Shown here: positions 34,940 through 46,402 of the stretch, in pieces
Numbering within the stretch: position 1 is the stretch's first letter
Layout of the letters: each line of letters begins with the position of its first letter
Origin: Dermanyssus gallinae
Lineage: Eukaryota > Arthropoda > Arachnida > Mesostigmata > Dermanyssidae
Assembly: GCA_003439945.1 (NCBI GenBank)
Contig: QVRM01006598.1
Span: 141,001-205,000, forward strand
Direction: 5' to 3'
DNA length: 64,000 nt
Notes under the pieces: model-generated
What the model was told of the DNA's origin: nothing
Databases searched by the model: none
The model's input: the letters and a program-made list of their open reading frames with translations, nothing else
Position numbers and translations under genes: made by a program

Positions 34940-36800
34940 CTCTAATGATCGGTGGCAGATTGTCTGCCTTGACGACGAAATAAACTCCCTGGACAATGTG
35001 CCCTCCACTCAAGTACTCCATCGCAGGTTATATTCCACAAGGAAGATCTCAGTGCGAACCTTGTAAGGTTAGGGGGCATGACTGCCCTGGGGGGGGGGTC
35101 TCATTCATGTCTAGCTCTGAGCGGGTGGTTTTGGCGCTGGCTTTGGTCTCTTTAGTTTATTTGCCACAATCTTATAGGTTTTCCCAATGTATTCTCTTCC
35201 ACCTCCACGCAAAAGTTATCTCCACTTTCTTTCTTTGCTGCATGTGATAATCTTTTGAAGAGTTTACTCGCAGCTTGAAATCCTTCCAAGTCGATTTTGC
35301 TCGCGTTCTGTTCCCTCCCTGACGCGCCCTTCTCGTGTCCACGAATGCTTTTGTTTACCAGTATTTAGGCGACGGTGTTTGCGGGATACACCCCGCCTGA
35401 GTTGAGGCTTCTTTGCATGCCTCCCCAGTAGTAGTGCTACATCCTCTGGTCGAATATGCTCCCATTTATCAAGAAGTAATTGGAAACCTACACCTATTTC
35501 GGTACGAGGCCTATCCAGGACTACTACGAATATTACTTCTACAACTCAAGAAAATCAGTATGTTATTAGTTTTTTAGGGCAGATGTTCTTCCACTTATCG
35601 CATCTATATCCGCATTAGCTACTACGGACACGCTGCAAATTTCGCCGAGTTTTGTTTGCTACTGCCTCTAGGCACAAATGTGCTATTATAATAAGATAAC
35701 TGCTGAAAGTGTCTAGATGACATGTAATGATTTTGTTTACGAGTAATATAAGTAAGCTATACAATACGAGATAAATCTGTAACCGTACAGGTTGTCAACA
35801 ATTCTACCTGAGCATCGTGTGTTTTAATGTCTTGTCTAGCACTGTCTGGCGAGGAAATTATATGTCTAGCTGAAATTAAATCGGAACTGGTGTTTTTTCA
35901 CATTTGATTTTCTATGTGCCTTAGATATATTACCCCCGTTACACAAAATGTACACATGTGAGCATAAACATAAGGTTTTCGAACGCGTTTATTATATCAA
36001 TACATAGTGTGATTGCCAGTTTATATATATATATATATATATATATGTAGGAATAGTACCTACCATAAGAATTGTACCTGAAGTCCTCGTAAACAAGCCT
36101 GCACATAGTCGCTATAACCATGGTAATCTCATGCATGCGCGCGACTACTGATCGAGATAGAAGGACTTTTAGAATTACGTAGCTGAAAGAAATAGAAGGA
36201 TTTTTGGAAATTCAATCAATTCTTCATCGTGAATCTTTCCTTTTACTGCGTAGGTTTTGTCGCTCATATTCCGAGTCTGACGCATAATCTCCTGCAACTG
36301 TCAACACGTCATTGCAAACATGAGCTTTCGTCTGCTACGCATCAATCGGATAAGTGTATTTTTGCTAAGACGAGGCTTCTAATGAAAAAAGCAAAATTAG
36401 GCGGGAGACCCTGTGTATATACATTTAAAATAATTGCACTACATATCACATTCTACTTAGGCATGTGTACTCAAAAAGTATCACCATATCAAAGGTAACT
36501 ACACAATTTGAGAAACAAATAAATTATATTTAAAACTCGACTAGCATGTTGCGTTGGAATTTGCATTCTGTATTGATTAAATGATTTAAGTCAAGTCGAC
36601 CAATAGCTATATCAATGAAAACAATCTTCGTTTTAAGACAAATGCCTGTTTGATTTGCTTATTTCACTGTAAATATAGATGCATTTAATAGTGTCTATTA
36701 CATCCGCGAGTACTAATACGGGTCACCATGAGACTTGGAATTGGCCGCATTAACTCATGAAGAAATTGCTGTGGAATATTTCACTCCACGCGCGTAGTGT
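34940..36800. other. no recognised gene; one (TA)n array
   Basis: A (TA)n array lies at 36021-36046 and a run of nine or so G near 35090. Frames (for example 34996-35247 and 36229-36498) carry no motif. Confidence 0.45.
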
Positions 36801-36804
36801 ATTT

Positions 36805-37180
36805 TCGAGATGACGAGAATGTTGTTGAAGCTGGAGTTGTGGCTCTGATCCGTCATTTTAGCTCACCCCACCTATATTAGATGGGATTCGGCTCAGCAAA
36901 ACATGCTGACCACTCCATTAGGCTAATTAATTCCTGCTTCTGTGAGGCATGTTTTTGAAAACATGCGGCGGTGTACGGCTTGGCAGATTGTCGTCTATGA
37001 AGATTACGTTAACACCAACAGCATTTGCATCACGGAGAGCTATAATCCGCGGGTTCTTGTGGAAACCATCTGCGCATCGTCCTTATTGGCGGGCTGAGTT
37101 TCGTTACGGACGTACAGTGGGCCTGTGGGGTCTTCGCATCATAGTACGGCCATTAACATACTACTCGAGGAGTACTACGG
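36805..37180 (-). pseudogene. Tc1-like transposase, catalytic part, broken
   Basis: Reading leftward: SMLMAV, a stop, CEDPTGPLYVRNET (the S-MVW-GI then G-TPLYV region), then VGVNVIFIDDNLPSRTPPHV (the catalytic D-D-N block; D before N at 36990-36992), then after a frameshift MEWSACFAEPNPI, a stop codon at 36877-36879 where the family has the catalytic E of NPIE, and YRWGELK. The order and spacing (about 37 codons from D to the lost E) match DD34E Tc1 elements. Two or more frameshifts make it inactive. Confidence 0.75.
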
Positions 37181-37199
37181 AGCTGTTGGCTTGCTGTGG

Positions 37200-37970
37200 A
37201 CAGCAGTATGTAAGTCGGAAATTTCGCAAACTATTCACCGAACCAGAATCGATTGCCCTTCGATTAGTTGTAGCTCGAGCCAAACCCGAACCCGAGCCCG
37301 CCTTCCGATGGAAGCTGCCAGTGCGCCGTTCCTGGTGGTGGTCGTAGGTCAGTTCGCACTATAATGATGAGTTGACGACCTTACCGAACGCACTTGACTA
37401 TAGCCAAGCGAATCCACGATCTGCGTGGCGGCATCCAGTTCTGCGAACGCGTTGTTGGCTCTTTCACTGAACAATGTCACTGTGGCTGGCCGACAAGAAA
37501 TAGTTTACTAGACACTTCGCTATGTGTTTGATACGAGATACCTGCGAGAATAGATCGGAAGTGACTAATCCGAGATCGCATATCGGAGCGTTTTTCCAGT
37601 TCACTGCTTTATAGGATTGAGAATGGAACGTTTCGCGTCAACAGTTCTGGTCAGGTTTTGATGCTAGCTTATTGTTAGATTGTCTTTCGAGTAGTATAGT
37701 CATTTGTAATATGGCGTTAGTATTGTAGGAACAAAATAAATCCAAAGTCAAATTTACTGAATATTGCATTGCAGTTTAGGGTTGCATTAATGCGAAATGT
37801 ATTTTCGTTGCTTGCACAGAAAGATGTTAGACCGTACCAATCTGGATTTTCTACCTCACTCTCTATTGCGATATAGCCCCTAATTTGTTGCTCCTCTTTT
37901 ATCGTTTCCTAAATATCGATTTTAAATGTATGTATATTTTGGCTGGCGTATTATTCTCGTGATTAATAGT
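37200..37970. other. no recognised gene
   Basis: The 132-codon forward frame 36949-37347 lies largely opposite the Tc1 relic and is its shadow. The remainder has no motif. Confidence 0.45.
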
Positions 37971-37976
37971 TTTATT

Positions 37977-37997
37977 TATATATATATATATATTTTT

Positions 37998-38057
<60 letters not shown>

Positions 38058-38118
38058 GGAGACAGTTATTAGTATTATTCAATTGTAGAGTTACAAGGAT
38101 ATATATATATATATATAT
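37977..38118. repeat. three (TA)n arrays
   Basis: About 37977-37993, 38000-38054 and 38100-38118, separated by short non-repeat sequence. Confidence 0.95.
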
Positions 38119-38119
38119 G

Positions 38120-38878
38120 CGCATGGCGTGGTGACTCACACTTTCAGCTTGGAATGTCGCTTGATGACTCAAAACAGCCGTTGTTGGGCCAAAAGACGGC
38201 ATACTTAAGACTCCTCATCCTGGCTGTGGTTCGTAGTGCGTACCAATACCCTATATGTGGCATTTAAATAAAAAAAATTATTGCTTATCGTGTTTTTTTC
38301 TGACTGATTCTCACAGTGTATTGATAGCTAACCGATACCGGCAAACAGACTAAGTACTAAGTCGTGGAGCCGACATGGAGCCGAAAAGGGTGTGACTATA
38401 TTTCAACCTATTGGAATCAGCCAATCGTCAGCGCTAACTATTTAATTAACAAGTCAAGTCGCTTTTAAAGCAAAGTGGCGCAGCGCAGTAAAGTCGCCGT
38501 TCTTCCCGAAATCCATAACAAACGGGAACACCGACTTGACAGCGTTTTTGCGTTTGTCTGTGCAAATAACACTTAATATAATAATAAATTAACACTGGTT
38601 GCTGCGGATGGGTGTTCTTCACGCGTGCGACTCTAATTGTGCTAACGGTGGTAACACGGCTCTGCCGCCACCAGAGAGAGAGAAAAACGAAAGAAACGTT
38701 CTAGGCGACTCAAGCCGCCGACTTGGGGAGGTTTTTTCGTAAACTCTCTTGCCCGCTTCCGAACCAGGACAATAAATGAAAAGGCCGGTTGAAAAGGATC
38801 CCGAGAATGATATGCCGGTCAGTCAACCAGCTGTTTTGAGCAGTCTTACATGAATAGGATAGGAAGGAAGGACGACGT
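38120..38878. other. no recognised gene
   Basis: No frame of note and no repeat family recognised. Confidence 0.5.
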
Positions 38879-38900
38879 GTATATATATATATATATATAT
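38879..38900. repeat. (TA)n microsatellite
   Basis: About ten TA units. Confidence 0.95.
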
Positions 38901-39138
38901 AACCCTACATCTAGGCTTATATATGTTCGTCTTCTGTTGTTGATCAATTTTTGGACGATGCTTATTGAGAATAAATGTATGATAAACCATACCGCTGAGG
39001 GTTAGCAACAATGCTGCCATAAGGACTGTTGAGAAAACCTTAGATCTCTCAACATGTCTACTTATGCTATCGCTCTAAACGTCCCTGATCTAAAAGGGTG
39101 CCATGTGTTTTTCAGTATACACGCCAAACGACTTATAC

Positions 39139-39139
<1 letters not shown>

Positions 39140-39182
<43 letters not shown>
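39140..39182. repeat. (TA)n microsatellite
   Basis: About 21 TA units. 39190-39700, just to the right, shows no feature. Confidence 0.95.
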
Positions 39183-39188
<6 letters not shown>

Positions 39189-39709
39189 CCAGACATCAAA
39201 AGTATATTAGCTTTAGAACATTAAGGCATTGATATAAACCTCATTCGATTGTTGCTTTCAACTCTACCACATTTTAGCTAGACGTTTCTACGGGTACATA
39301 TAGTTAGTCAGCGACCTAGCCTTTGTATGCTATATTAGGGTTTTGTGTTTCATTTTAAATCCCAAACGAAATAGTAATATTCATTTTAGATCCCACGCGA
39401 AATTGTATTATTCATCTTAGATCCTGACCCTGAATGGCATTACTAGTTTCAAATAAGTAATATTAGACGTACATTTTGAGCAGGTACAAGTAGCCGCGGC
39501 AACCCGGACTCCAAAGAGATCAGCAGCCCATAAATAGAAAAAGATCTTACCTACTTTAATGGCCTCGCACATTGCAAGTGCTCGTATTTTGTTAAGGCCT
39601 CCATTTCATGGACGTCAAGAGGTAGTAAAACATATTGTGATCATCTGGTCTCATCCACATAAAATAGTGCTGGTTGCGGCCATAACAAATATGTTGTTAA
39701 TTGTCATTT

Positions 39710-39925
39710 TCATTTAGAACTTATACCGAAGGACACACGCCTCACTTCTCTTGTTTCCACGTCAATGCAAAAAACATAATATTTGCCACTAGATGACAGC
39801 TCATCTGGGGTAAGTTTGTCGCCGGCGCCCCAAGTATCCGTACATACAATCTGATGCATAGAACAGGTAGAAGTATTTGAGTGCATCACACGAATCTTCG
39901 TTGTTAACCGGGCAGCCTTAAACAA
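39710..39925 (-). pseudogene. possible copia-type integrase core fragment
   Basis: The reverse frame reads HQIVCTDTWGAGDKLTPDEL then SSGKYYVFCIDVETREVRRV. The order H-IV-(S/T)D-WG, about 15 residues, G-(K/R)YY(V/F)-(F/C)ID-(E/D)-(T/S)R resembles the start of the catalytic core of Ty1/copia integrases (first catalytic D in TDTWG). The frame is short and ends after about 70 residues. There are no LTRs or neighbouring pol motifs, so this is tentative. Confidence 0.35.
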
Positions 39926-39946
39926 GACCTAGCAGACATAGTCTAC

Positions 39947-39963
39947 ATATATATATATATATA
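39947..39963. repeat. (TA)n microsatellite
   Basis: A short TA array. The following 39970-40790 shows no recognised gene (an 81-codon reverse frame at 40217-40462 only). Confidence 0.9.
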
Positions 39964-40794
39964 ACTCGTCAGTAATTGTTAGTTAAGTATAACTCTACGC
40001 GAATAATGTAGAGTCAACACGAAACGCTGCGTCTTATTTACTTGATCGGCTGATCTCAAGCTTTTTATAAATAGCAGATTTATCTAAACTTTGCAAGGTT
40101 TTCTTTGACTTGATTGAGCTTTGTTACTGCGCCGAAGTCGTCGGAACATTTAAATGCATATTTCGCTGTTACCATTGTGCCGTGACGCTTTTCGACGTAC
40201 TTGACAGGTCACCCCATTAAATATAACATGCTAATTTATGCCGCCGCACGCACAATGTATGTTTTCTATTATTAGGAATAAAAAAGTATAGCCATATCTC
40301 TAGAAGCGTGCTTCTGACGAAGCTCTTGTACCTACGTGCTAATGGTAACAGCTTGCTACGGTGTAATCCGTTATCTAACGATATGTTTAGCCGTCTGCTC
40401 GCAAAAATAAATTTCTTTAACAAAACCAAATTCTCTCCATAGTAGGACGTAATTTCCAACACGTCTTAGAGTTCGGCATAAATCCGTGCCAACAGCCCAA
40501 AGTTACCGGCGCAGATAAGGCAAATTCTTTTCCATCGTCCTTGCCCCACAAATCACATAGAGATTGGAAGCTCTGACTTGAGCCACATTTAATTTAATCA
40601 TTGGCTCCAGATCGCTACCACGAAACTCCAACGCAAGCTGACTACGTAAACCGCCCTCTTGAGAATATATTTGTTGCGATTTATTATCGCCTAAGCGCCG
40701 ACCACAGATCCGCCTTACATATCCAGTCGTTCGTTGGTGTGCAAACTAGCTGAAAAATTGGATACAGCTAGGGAACCCCGCTGATGTTTTTCTT

Positions 40795-41083
40795 TAACGC
40801 TCTGACAACCACATTTTAGACGCACTCGTAATGCTAAAGGCTAAGTTGCCTGTGGCACGATATCGTCTAAATGCATCTGGCATCTCATTGCGTTCTCGTT
40901 ACTGCATTTATATAGGCTTTCTCCAGCAGAGGTATGTAGCAGCAGGGCAATGACAACCACGTCCAACAAATACAACCAGCAAGGTCGGGGCTCAAACTTG
41001 CGAATGTTTTGCTTCTTCATCTTGGTTGCCATGACAACGACCCGTTTCGAACGGTGCGTTTGCCGCCTAAGCCACCACCGCTA
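40795..41083 (-). mobile_element. SINE-C copy 2
   Basis: On the reverse strand: GTGGTGGCTTAGGCGGCAAA, CGTTCGAAACGGGTCGTTG, CATTGCCCTGCTGCTACATA, a TATATAAA block, GACGATATCGTGCCACAGGC and the end TGTGGTTGTCAGAGCGTTAA. It carries a few small insertions relative to the copies at 25504 and 56593. Confidence 0.85.
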
Positions 41084-42010
41084 CTTCTACTACTGATGTG
41101 GCGCCATTCACACGGCCCTATTAGGCCAAACAGGCTATTCTCCTCGAGCAGGCCTGTTAGAAGCAAATTTGAGCGCGCCATTACGTGGTTACGATACCGT
41201 TACGTGGTTACGGTAACGACATTACGGGGAACGATATATCAAACTGTTGTTTCAGGTCGAGTTTCGACACTAGTGCTGCTCTGGTTCCGTATCATAGCAT
41301 CTTGGTTGTGTCTGGGCAAGAAATCAGCCAGCGTGAAGATTTGCCAATCTCTAGGGATTGGATTTGGTGATTTTGACCTAGGAGATAAAAATTAAACGGC
41401 ATTCACTCTTGAAAAGAAACGTTTTACCTCAGCAAATTGCGGTGCGGTAAATACCTACAAAAATTTAAAGCAAAGAGGCTTGGCGTTTCAAGATCACCTC
41501 GGACACATTCAATTATTTCTAAAGTCGTCAAATGAGTAAACCACACACTGACAAATCTACACGAAATATAAAAATGGGCTCTTTAGGAGAAGCACAGTAG
41601 AAAACAAAGCTAGCCCGATGCTTCAAGCGTTGGCCAGATTTAGCACCTGCGTAGAAACTACGAAAAATTAAGGCACCTATGGTATACGTGTGCAGACTTC
41701 ATACTTCATACTTCTTCGATTCCGGGAGCAGTTGAGAAAGCCTATAACGGCCAAAACCACCGAACGAGTTGGTGAATGAACGAAAACGTTTTGTAGCAAA
41801 ACAAGTCACCAGAAGGTGCTGTTAATTAAAATCCTTATCTCATAAAAAGAACCACATATTATCGCCACAATAGCCATAGTTCATAGGACCTCATTACTCA
41901 ATATTTAACAGTTTTATACTGGAAAATAGAGAAATAGAGAAATCTACTTCGACTTGCCGGGGTTAAGCGTCAATGTCTCAGAGCTTATTCTTCTCTGTGG
42001 GGTCTGCATA
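41084..42010. other. no recognised gene; short internal duplication
   Basis: Overlapping GTTACGTGGTTACG units lie at about 41180-41215. A 128-codon forward frame (41009-41395) starts opposite the SINE and has no known motif. Confidence 0.45.
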
Positions 42011-42017
42011 AACAACG

Positions 42018-42060
42018 TTCTGCTGCTACATCCCTCTGCTGAAGAATTTTATAAAAATGT
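42018..42060 (+). mobile_element. possible degenerate SINE-C scrap
   Basis: CTGCTGCTACATCCCTCTGC then TGAAGAATTTTATAAA resembles the central CTGCTGCTACATACCTCTGC block and TATATAA block of SINE-C. Nothing else of the SINE is clear. Confidence 0.35.
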
Positions 42061-42841
42061 GTCTCATTTTAGTGACGCCGTTGCCAATACACAGAGTTTG
42101 GTGTGCGCGACCAGCAAGCAAAGGCTTCCTGTCGCCACTATACAACTGTTATTCGGATAACTGCGGACCTGACCCGCTTAGTGCTTGTTCAATTCTCTTC
42201 TTAGTGAGTCTTGAGATTTCTCGATTAGGCCTGAGCTGACCGAGTGTAAATCCGAACTCGGGGCTACCCATCCCCTCTGCATTAATTTTACTACGATCAC
42301 TTCAGACCACACTAACCATGCCTTGATCAGTCAAGTCTCTCAAAACATTTTCGAAATTTGGCGACACTCAACCCACGAGTGACTTACAACAGATGATCGA
42401 TCATACGCCACCGTCTCATCGGAGACTGCCATTACCGCTGTGTTTGTAAACATTCATAACAGGGAGCTTTCGCGTTCGATCAAGCGTAAACGCTCGGAGG
42501 GCAATCATCGCACTATTATTATTATTGTCGGTGCAGCGTCTGCCGATAATCCTTTGCCCACCGTTACCTGACGCAATAGGAAGCGCATATTCATCGCTTG
42601 GAATGCCCCTGACGTCACTGCCTCGGGCGTCCATCAGAATATTGCGCCTAAACTGAAAGCGTCGCTATCCGGCTGGAATCTAAGGCCCAAACACAATACG
42701 GTTGAACTGTATTTACCTAAGCACTCGTTCAGCGGCAAAACAAGGTGATATGTATTGTATTCTCTTTTGCAGTGTATCCAGCAATGTTAACCTCATTTGT
42801 CCACATGTTTATCCAGTTCATAACAGGCGCGGAATGTCCTT

Positions 42842-42862
42842 CTCTCTCTCTCTCTCTCTCTC
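42842..42862. repeat. (TC)n microsatellite
   Basis: About ten TC units. Confidence 0.9.
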
Positions 42863-42913
42863 AACAACGCCTTCCGATGCTTCCAGCTGGATCATGGCTC
42901 AAGGGGCGAAAGT

Positions 42914-44450
42914 GTGTGTATTCTAGTCTCAGCTCGATTCAATGCTAGTCTTGTATCTGAACACATCGCAGTCGATTTACTCACTACTCGCACAACCAGT
43001 TTAGCCTTTTCTGTTTCTATGCATCAAATTCCGATGATCGTATCTGTAGCGTCCGACGGATCAACGAATCCTGCGATGCTTTCGACGGACACGCGTGGCT
43101 TCAATCTACTTCTAGCCGACTGGGCTACTACGGAAACCTCCATTGCTGAGATAATAGGAAGTTTTTTTGTCAACAGCACTGTTGAGAACAATTTAATCCA
43201 GCTTATAGATGGCCACACGCTTCACCTCTGATCTTCCTCTCTTTTGACCACTCTTTCTGACACCATCGGCAGCATTGGCATTCGCGACCCCTTTGACAGC
43301 TCTGATCACAAGCTCGGCCCGTTCGGTACCAAAATTGACGTTATCGAAGCAGTTAAACTGCTGTGTGGGCTTAATTTTCAACACGTGAACGTTAAGGAAA
43401 TGGCCAACAACCTCAACCTGATTGATTGAAAGGTGTTCTTGTTAGACTGCTACGATGTAACGAGTTCTACAACAAGTTTACGCGGTGCTTTCTGATCGAA
43501 GCTCTCATTCCTTCAATGTGGTTGGCTCAACGTGTCAATGCCATTTTTGAACATACTTTAGTCAGATACAAAATGATTTCTATGACCGTTTTAATGGTTA
43601 TTAAACGCAAACAATCTTTTTAACACATTCCAGCATGCATTTTTCTGCTGCATTTTTGCCGCGTCGCTCTAGGTGCGCGCAACTGTTAGAAAATATACAA
43701 CAAGCTTGGACCTTGTACAAAAACGCCTTCAAAGACTCTCATTTCGACCAGAAAAGTGCCCCTAATAGTGTCCACAGACCTGTTGTAAGCAAGATAAAAA
43801 TGCTCCAGGTGTATTTACGGACTCGTAAATGGCTTGCCGTTTTTGCACACAATCCGTCGTTCCGAGTGAAATGTAGGGGAGTTCGTAATGAGCCACGACT
43901 GAGTTTGTCCATCTGCGCATCCCCACACGGGAGCTGCGTGTCTCCCCCTGCTGTACACAATATACGTTTTAGCCATAAAAGCTTACATTTCGTCGAGTGG
44001 TAATACTTTTTGTACGCTGACGACCTAAAGTATATGCTCTCTCCTTGGTCTCTCCCTCAGCGCATATTGCACTTGAGATCGCTGTCGGCGGCGTCTGCTA
44101 TTAGTGCAGTGAAAATGGGATGGAGCTATCAGTTCCGAAATTCCTTGTTTTTACTTGGTTCTTTCTGTCTGGACTATCAGCTCAACGGGACAGCATTGTC
44201 TATCGCAAATGTTGCACGACACCTTGATGTATTAATGTCAACGGATCTCACGTTTTCTACTTATTTCTCAGTGAAACCTAGCCAATTAACATTTCTACTT
44301 GCGAACCTGCTCTTGCCGTTGTTTCATCATCAAGGACCCTAATGTGTTTATTCGCCTGTATAGACAATTGTATTATCAGTACTTTTACATTCATCACCAC
44401 TCTGGGAATCATACTTGTGCAAACACCTAGGTATGATTAAAGGCGTTCCG
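42914..44450 (+). pseudogene. LINE ORF2 relic: endonuclease then reverse transcriptase
   Basis: The 5' part encodes the end of an apurinic-type endonuclease: NLLLADWATTETSIAEIIGS, then LLTTLSDTIGSIGIRDPFDS and SSDHKLGPF (the SDH catalytic motif). After a spacer ending ANNLNLID, the RT begins near 43635: RSRCAQLLENIQQAW, DSHFDQKSAPNSVHRPVVSK (motif A region, altered), FRVKCRGV, and FYADDLKYMLSP at about 44008-44045 with an intact YADD. A thumb-like stretch to about 44340 follows, and weaker similarity continues to about 44450. Frameshifts and stops break it into at least four pieces. The order EN then RT is that of CR1/jockey-type LINEs; family C (27950-29060) could be a relative. Confidence 0.8.
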
Positions 44451-44760
44451 TGAAGATTCCTAAAAAGGATCTTTAGAATATGTGATATCGAGCCGAACGC
44501 CTCAAAACCTTTCGTCGCTGTCAGCGTAACTTAAGAACAATGAAACACGGGCACTATTGCAGCTTGTGAGCGCTGACTTTATTGACCGCTTCTTCGATAT
44601 GACAATGAGCAATCGTAGAAACCGAATAATGCTTTTACCGATATGTATTGCAAGACTTGAGATCGTCAGTAATACTGTATGTATATATAAAAATAAAAAG
44701 GCGTTTCCGATACGGTTGTAATCCCGCATGAGAAGACGTCGTTTTGACAACGCGTAAAAA

Positions 44761-44762
<2 letters not shown>

Positions 44763-44844
<82 letters not shown>

Positions 44845-44903
44845 TAAATTTGTATATATATATATATATATATATACATAAATATGTATATATATATATA
44901 TAT
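44763..44903. repeat. three (TA)n arrays left of the mariner
   Basis: About 44763-44841, 44852-44875 and 44886-44903, separated by the same short unit, TTCATAAATTTG or a variant. Confidence 0.95.
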
Positions 44904-45126
44904 TCATAAATTTGTATATACGAGGTGTGTTCAAAACGTATCGCGACTTTTGAATTTTCATGGGGTTACGTATATTCGAATTTCGATTTTTTGTGGCGTT
45001 TTGTTGGTACTCATGTCTCTCACTTATGCCGACAAGCTCGGCCATTTTGAATGTTCACTTAATTGTTGACAGCTGCTTTGCTTGCACGTGTTTTGGATCG
45101 TCTTCGATTTTTACCTATTCAAAAAA

Positions 45127-45345
45127 ATGGATCAAAGAACCTGTATCAAATTGTGTGTGAAAAACGAAATTAGGTGCGCGGATGCATTCCGAATGTTGAC
45201 TGTGGCATACGGAGAAGCTACCTTGGACCGAAGCAACGTTTATCGGTGGTACAAAATGTTCTCAGAAGGCCGAGAAGATGTGAACGACGAAGAGCGTGCC
45301 GGACGCCCGAGCACTTCAACAACAGACGAAAAAATTAATGACTAA
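45127..45345 (+). pseudogene. mariner transposase, N-terminal DNA-binding part
   Basis: ATG at 45127, then MDQRTCIKLCVKNEIRC, NVYRWYKMFSEGREDVNDEE, RAGRPSTSTTDEK and a stop at 45343-45345. It covers the helix-turn-helix and linker only. The stop arises where the internal deletion joins out-of-frame sequence. A product would bind the terminal repeats without cutting, and such truncated proteins can interfere with active transposase; that role is inference. Confidence 0.9.
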
Positions 45346-45814
45346 CGATTGCAGGGGCGTGGTGCATCATGAGTTCTTGCCACAGGGTAGAACGGTCAAT
45401 AAGGAATATTACCTGCAAGTTATGCGCAATTTGCGCGAAGCAATCCGCCAGAAACGCCCGGATTTGTGGAAGAACAAAAATTGGCTTTTGCACCACGATA
45501 ACGCCCCTGCTCACACATCGTTGCTTGTGCGCGAGTTTTTGGCCAAAAACAACACACTAATGATGCCGCAGCCACCGTATTCCCCAGATCTGGCCCCCTG
45601 TGACTTTTTCTTGTTCCCTAAACTGAAGAGGCCCATGAAAGGACGACGTTACGCTACGCTTGACGAGATAAAGACGGCATCGAAGGAGGAGCTGAACAAG
45701 ATAAAAAAAAATGGTTTTTTGAAGTGCTTCGAAGATTGGAAAAACCGTTGGCACAAGTGTATAATATCTCATGGGGATTACTTTGAAGGGGACAAAATAG
45801 ATATTCATGAATAA
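45346..45814 (+). pseudogene. mariner transposase, C-terminal catalytic part
   Basis: In a frame shifted relative to the N-terminal part: DCRGVVHHEFLPQGRTVNKE, LHHDNAPAHTS with the second catalytic D at 45497-45499, and YSPDLAPCDFFLF with the third D at 45602-45604. These lie 34 residues apart, as in DD34D mariners. The C-terminus runs to a stop at 45812-45814. The segment that should hold the first catalytic D (between the linker and DCRGV) has been deleted, about 110 codons by comparison with usual family length. No active enzyme can be made. Confidence 0.92.
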
Positions 45815-45864
45815 ATGAATAATTTTTGAAAAAACACAAAAGTCGCGATACGTTTTGAACACAC

Positions 45865-45868
<4 letters not shown>

Positions 45869-45902
<34 letters not shown>

Positions 45903-46012
45903 AATATGTATATATATATATATATATATATGCCTGGGCAACCTCTGCAGTACAGATGCTGTATGCTTTGGAGTGTACTTGCAAGTACTCATGAATAAAG
46001 CTATATGTTTCA

Positions 46013-46074
<62 letters not shown>
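45869..46074. repeat. TA arrays right of the mariner
   Basis: About 45869-45897, 45908-45931 and 46016-46074. The first begins with the target-site TA of the mariner. Confidence 0.95.
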
Positions 46075-46330
46075 ATTGCGTCTGTATCTAAAATATATGT
46101 GTAGATAGTTCATACGTATAGAGCTGTCCCCATGGGGGGGGGAGGCAATTATTGTCATATAACGTGAACACGTACGTTTTTTGCAGTACGATAATCCCGT
46201 AACATCGCTCACTAGTACCGGGAACAGGAGCGGGCTTACGCCATCGCTCTGGCCGACGTCTCGAATTAGCACGATAGCACGGGGCATTTCCCGAAGCCTC
46301 GTCAACAACGTGAACGGATGACCCTCCCTA
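46075..46330 (-). pseudogene. jockey-like reverse transcriptase scrap between TA arrays
   Basis: The reverse frame reads HPFTLLTRLREMPRAIVLIR, then GQSDGVSPLLFPVLVSDVTG and RYMTIIASPPHGDS. GVSPLLFPVLVSD matches the RT motif B pattern (PQGS-LSPLLF--Y-SD) of jockey-type LINEs, and MTIIASPP sits where the DDTA-IAS motif C would be, with the catalytic acids lost. Both sides are cut by TA arrays. Confidence 0.5.
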
Positions 46331-46335
46331 TGCAT

Positions 46336-46342
46336 AAATATA

Positions 46343-46400
<58 letters not shown>
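46336..46400. repeat. (TA)n microsatellite
   Basis: It starts with TAAATATATATATG and continues as nearly pure TA. Confidence 0.95.

Positions 46401-46401
<1 letters not shown>

Positions 46402-46402
<1 letters not shown>

Larger units (their letters stand above)
44921..45868 (+). mobile_element. mariner element, both ends present, internally deleted
   Basis: The left end CGAGGTGTGTTCAAAACGTA and the right end (complement of CATAGTGTGTTCAAAACGTA) are inverted repeats of about 31 bases flanked by TA (44919-44920 and 45869-45870). Total length is 948 bases, against about 1.3 kb for a typical mariner. The missing part is the middle of the gene. The terminal repeats are almost perfect, so the copy could in principle be mobilised by a transposase supplied elsewhere. 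The fragment at 1-380 is a close relative. Confidence 0.95.

Noticed and set aside
36949..37347. 132-codon forward ORF
   Set aside because: Most of it lies opposite the Tc1 transposase relic read on the reverse strand.
45557..45901. 114-codon reverse ORF over the mariner gene
   Set aside because: It is antisense to the clearly identified transposase and ends in TA repeat.
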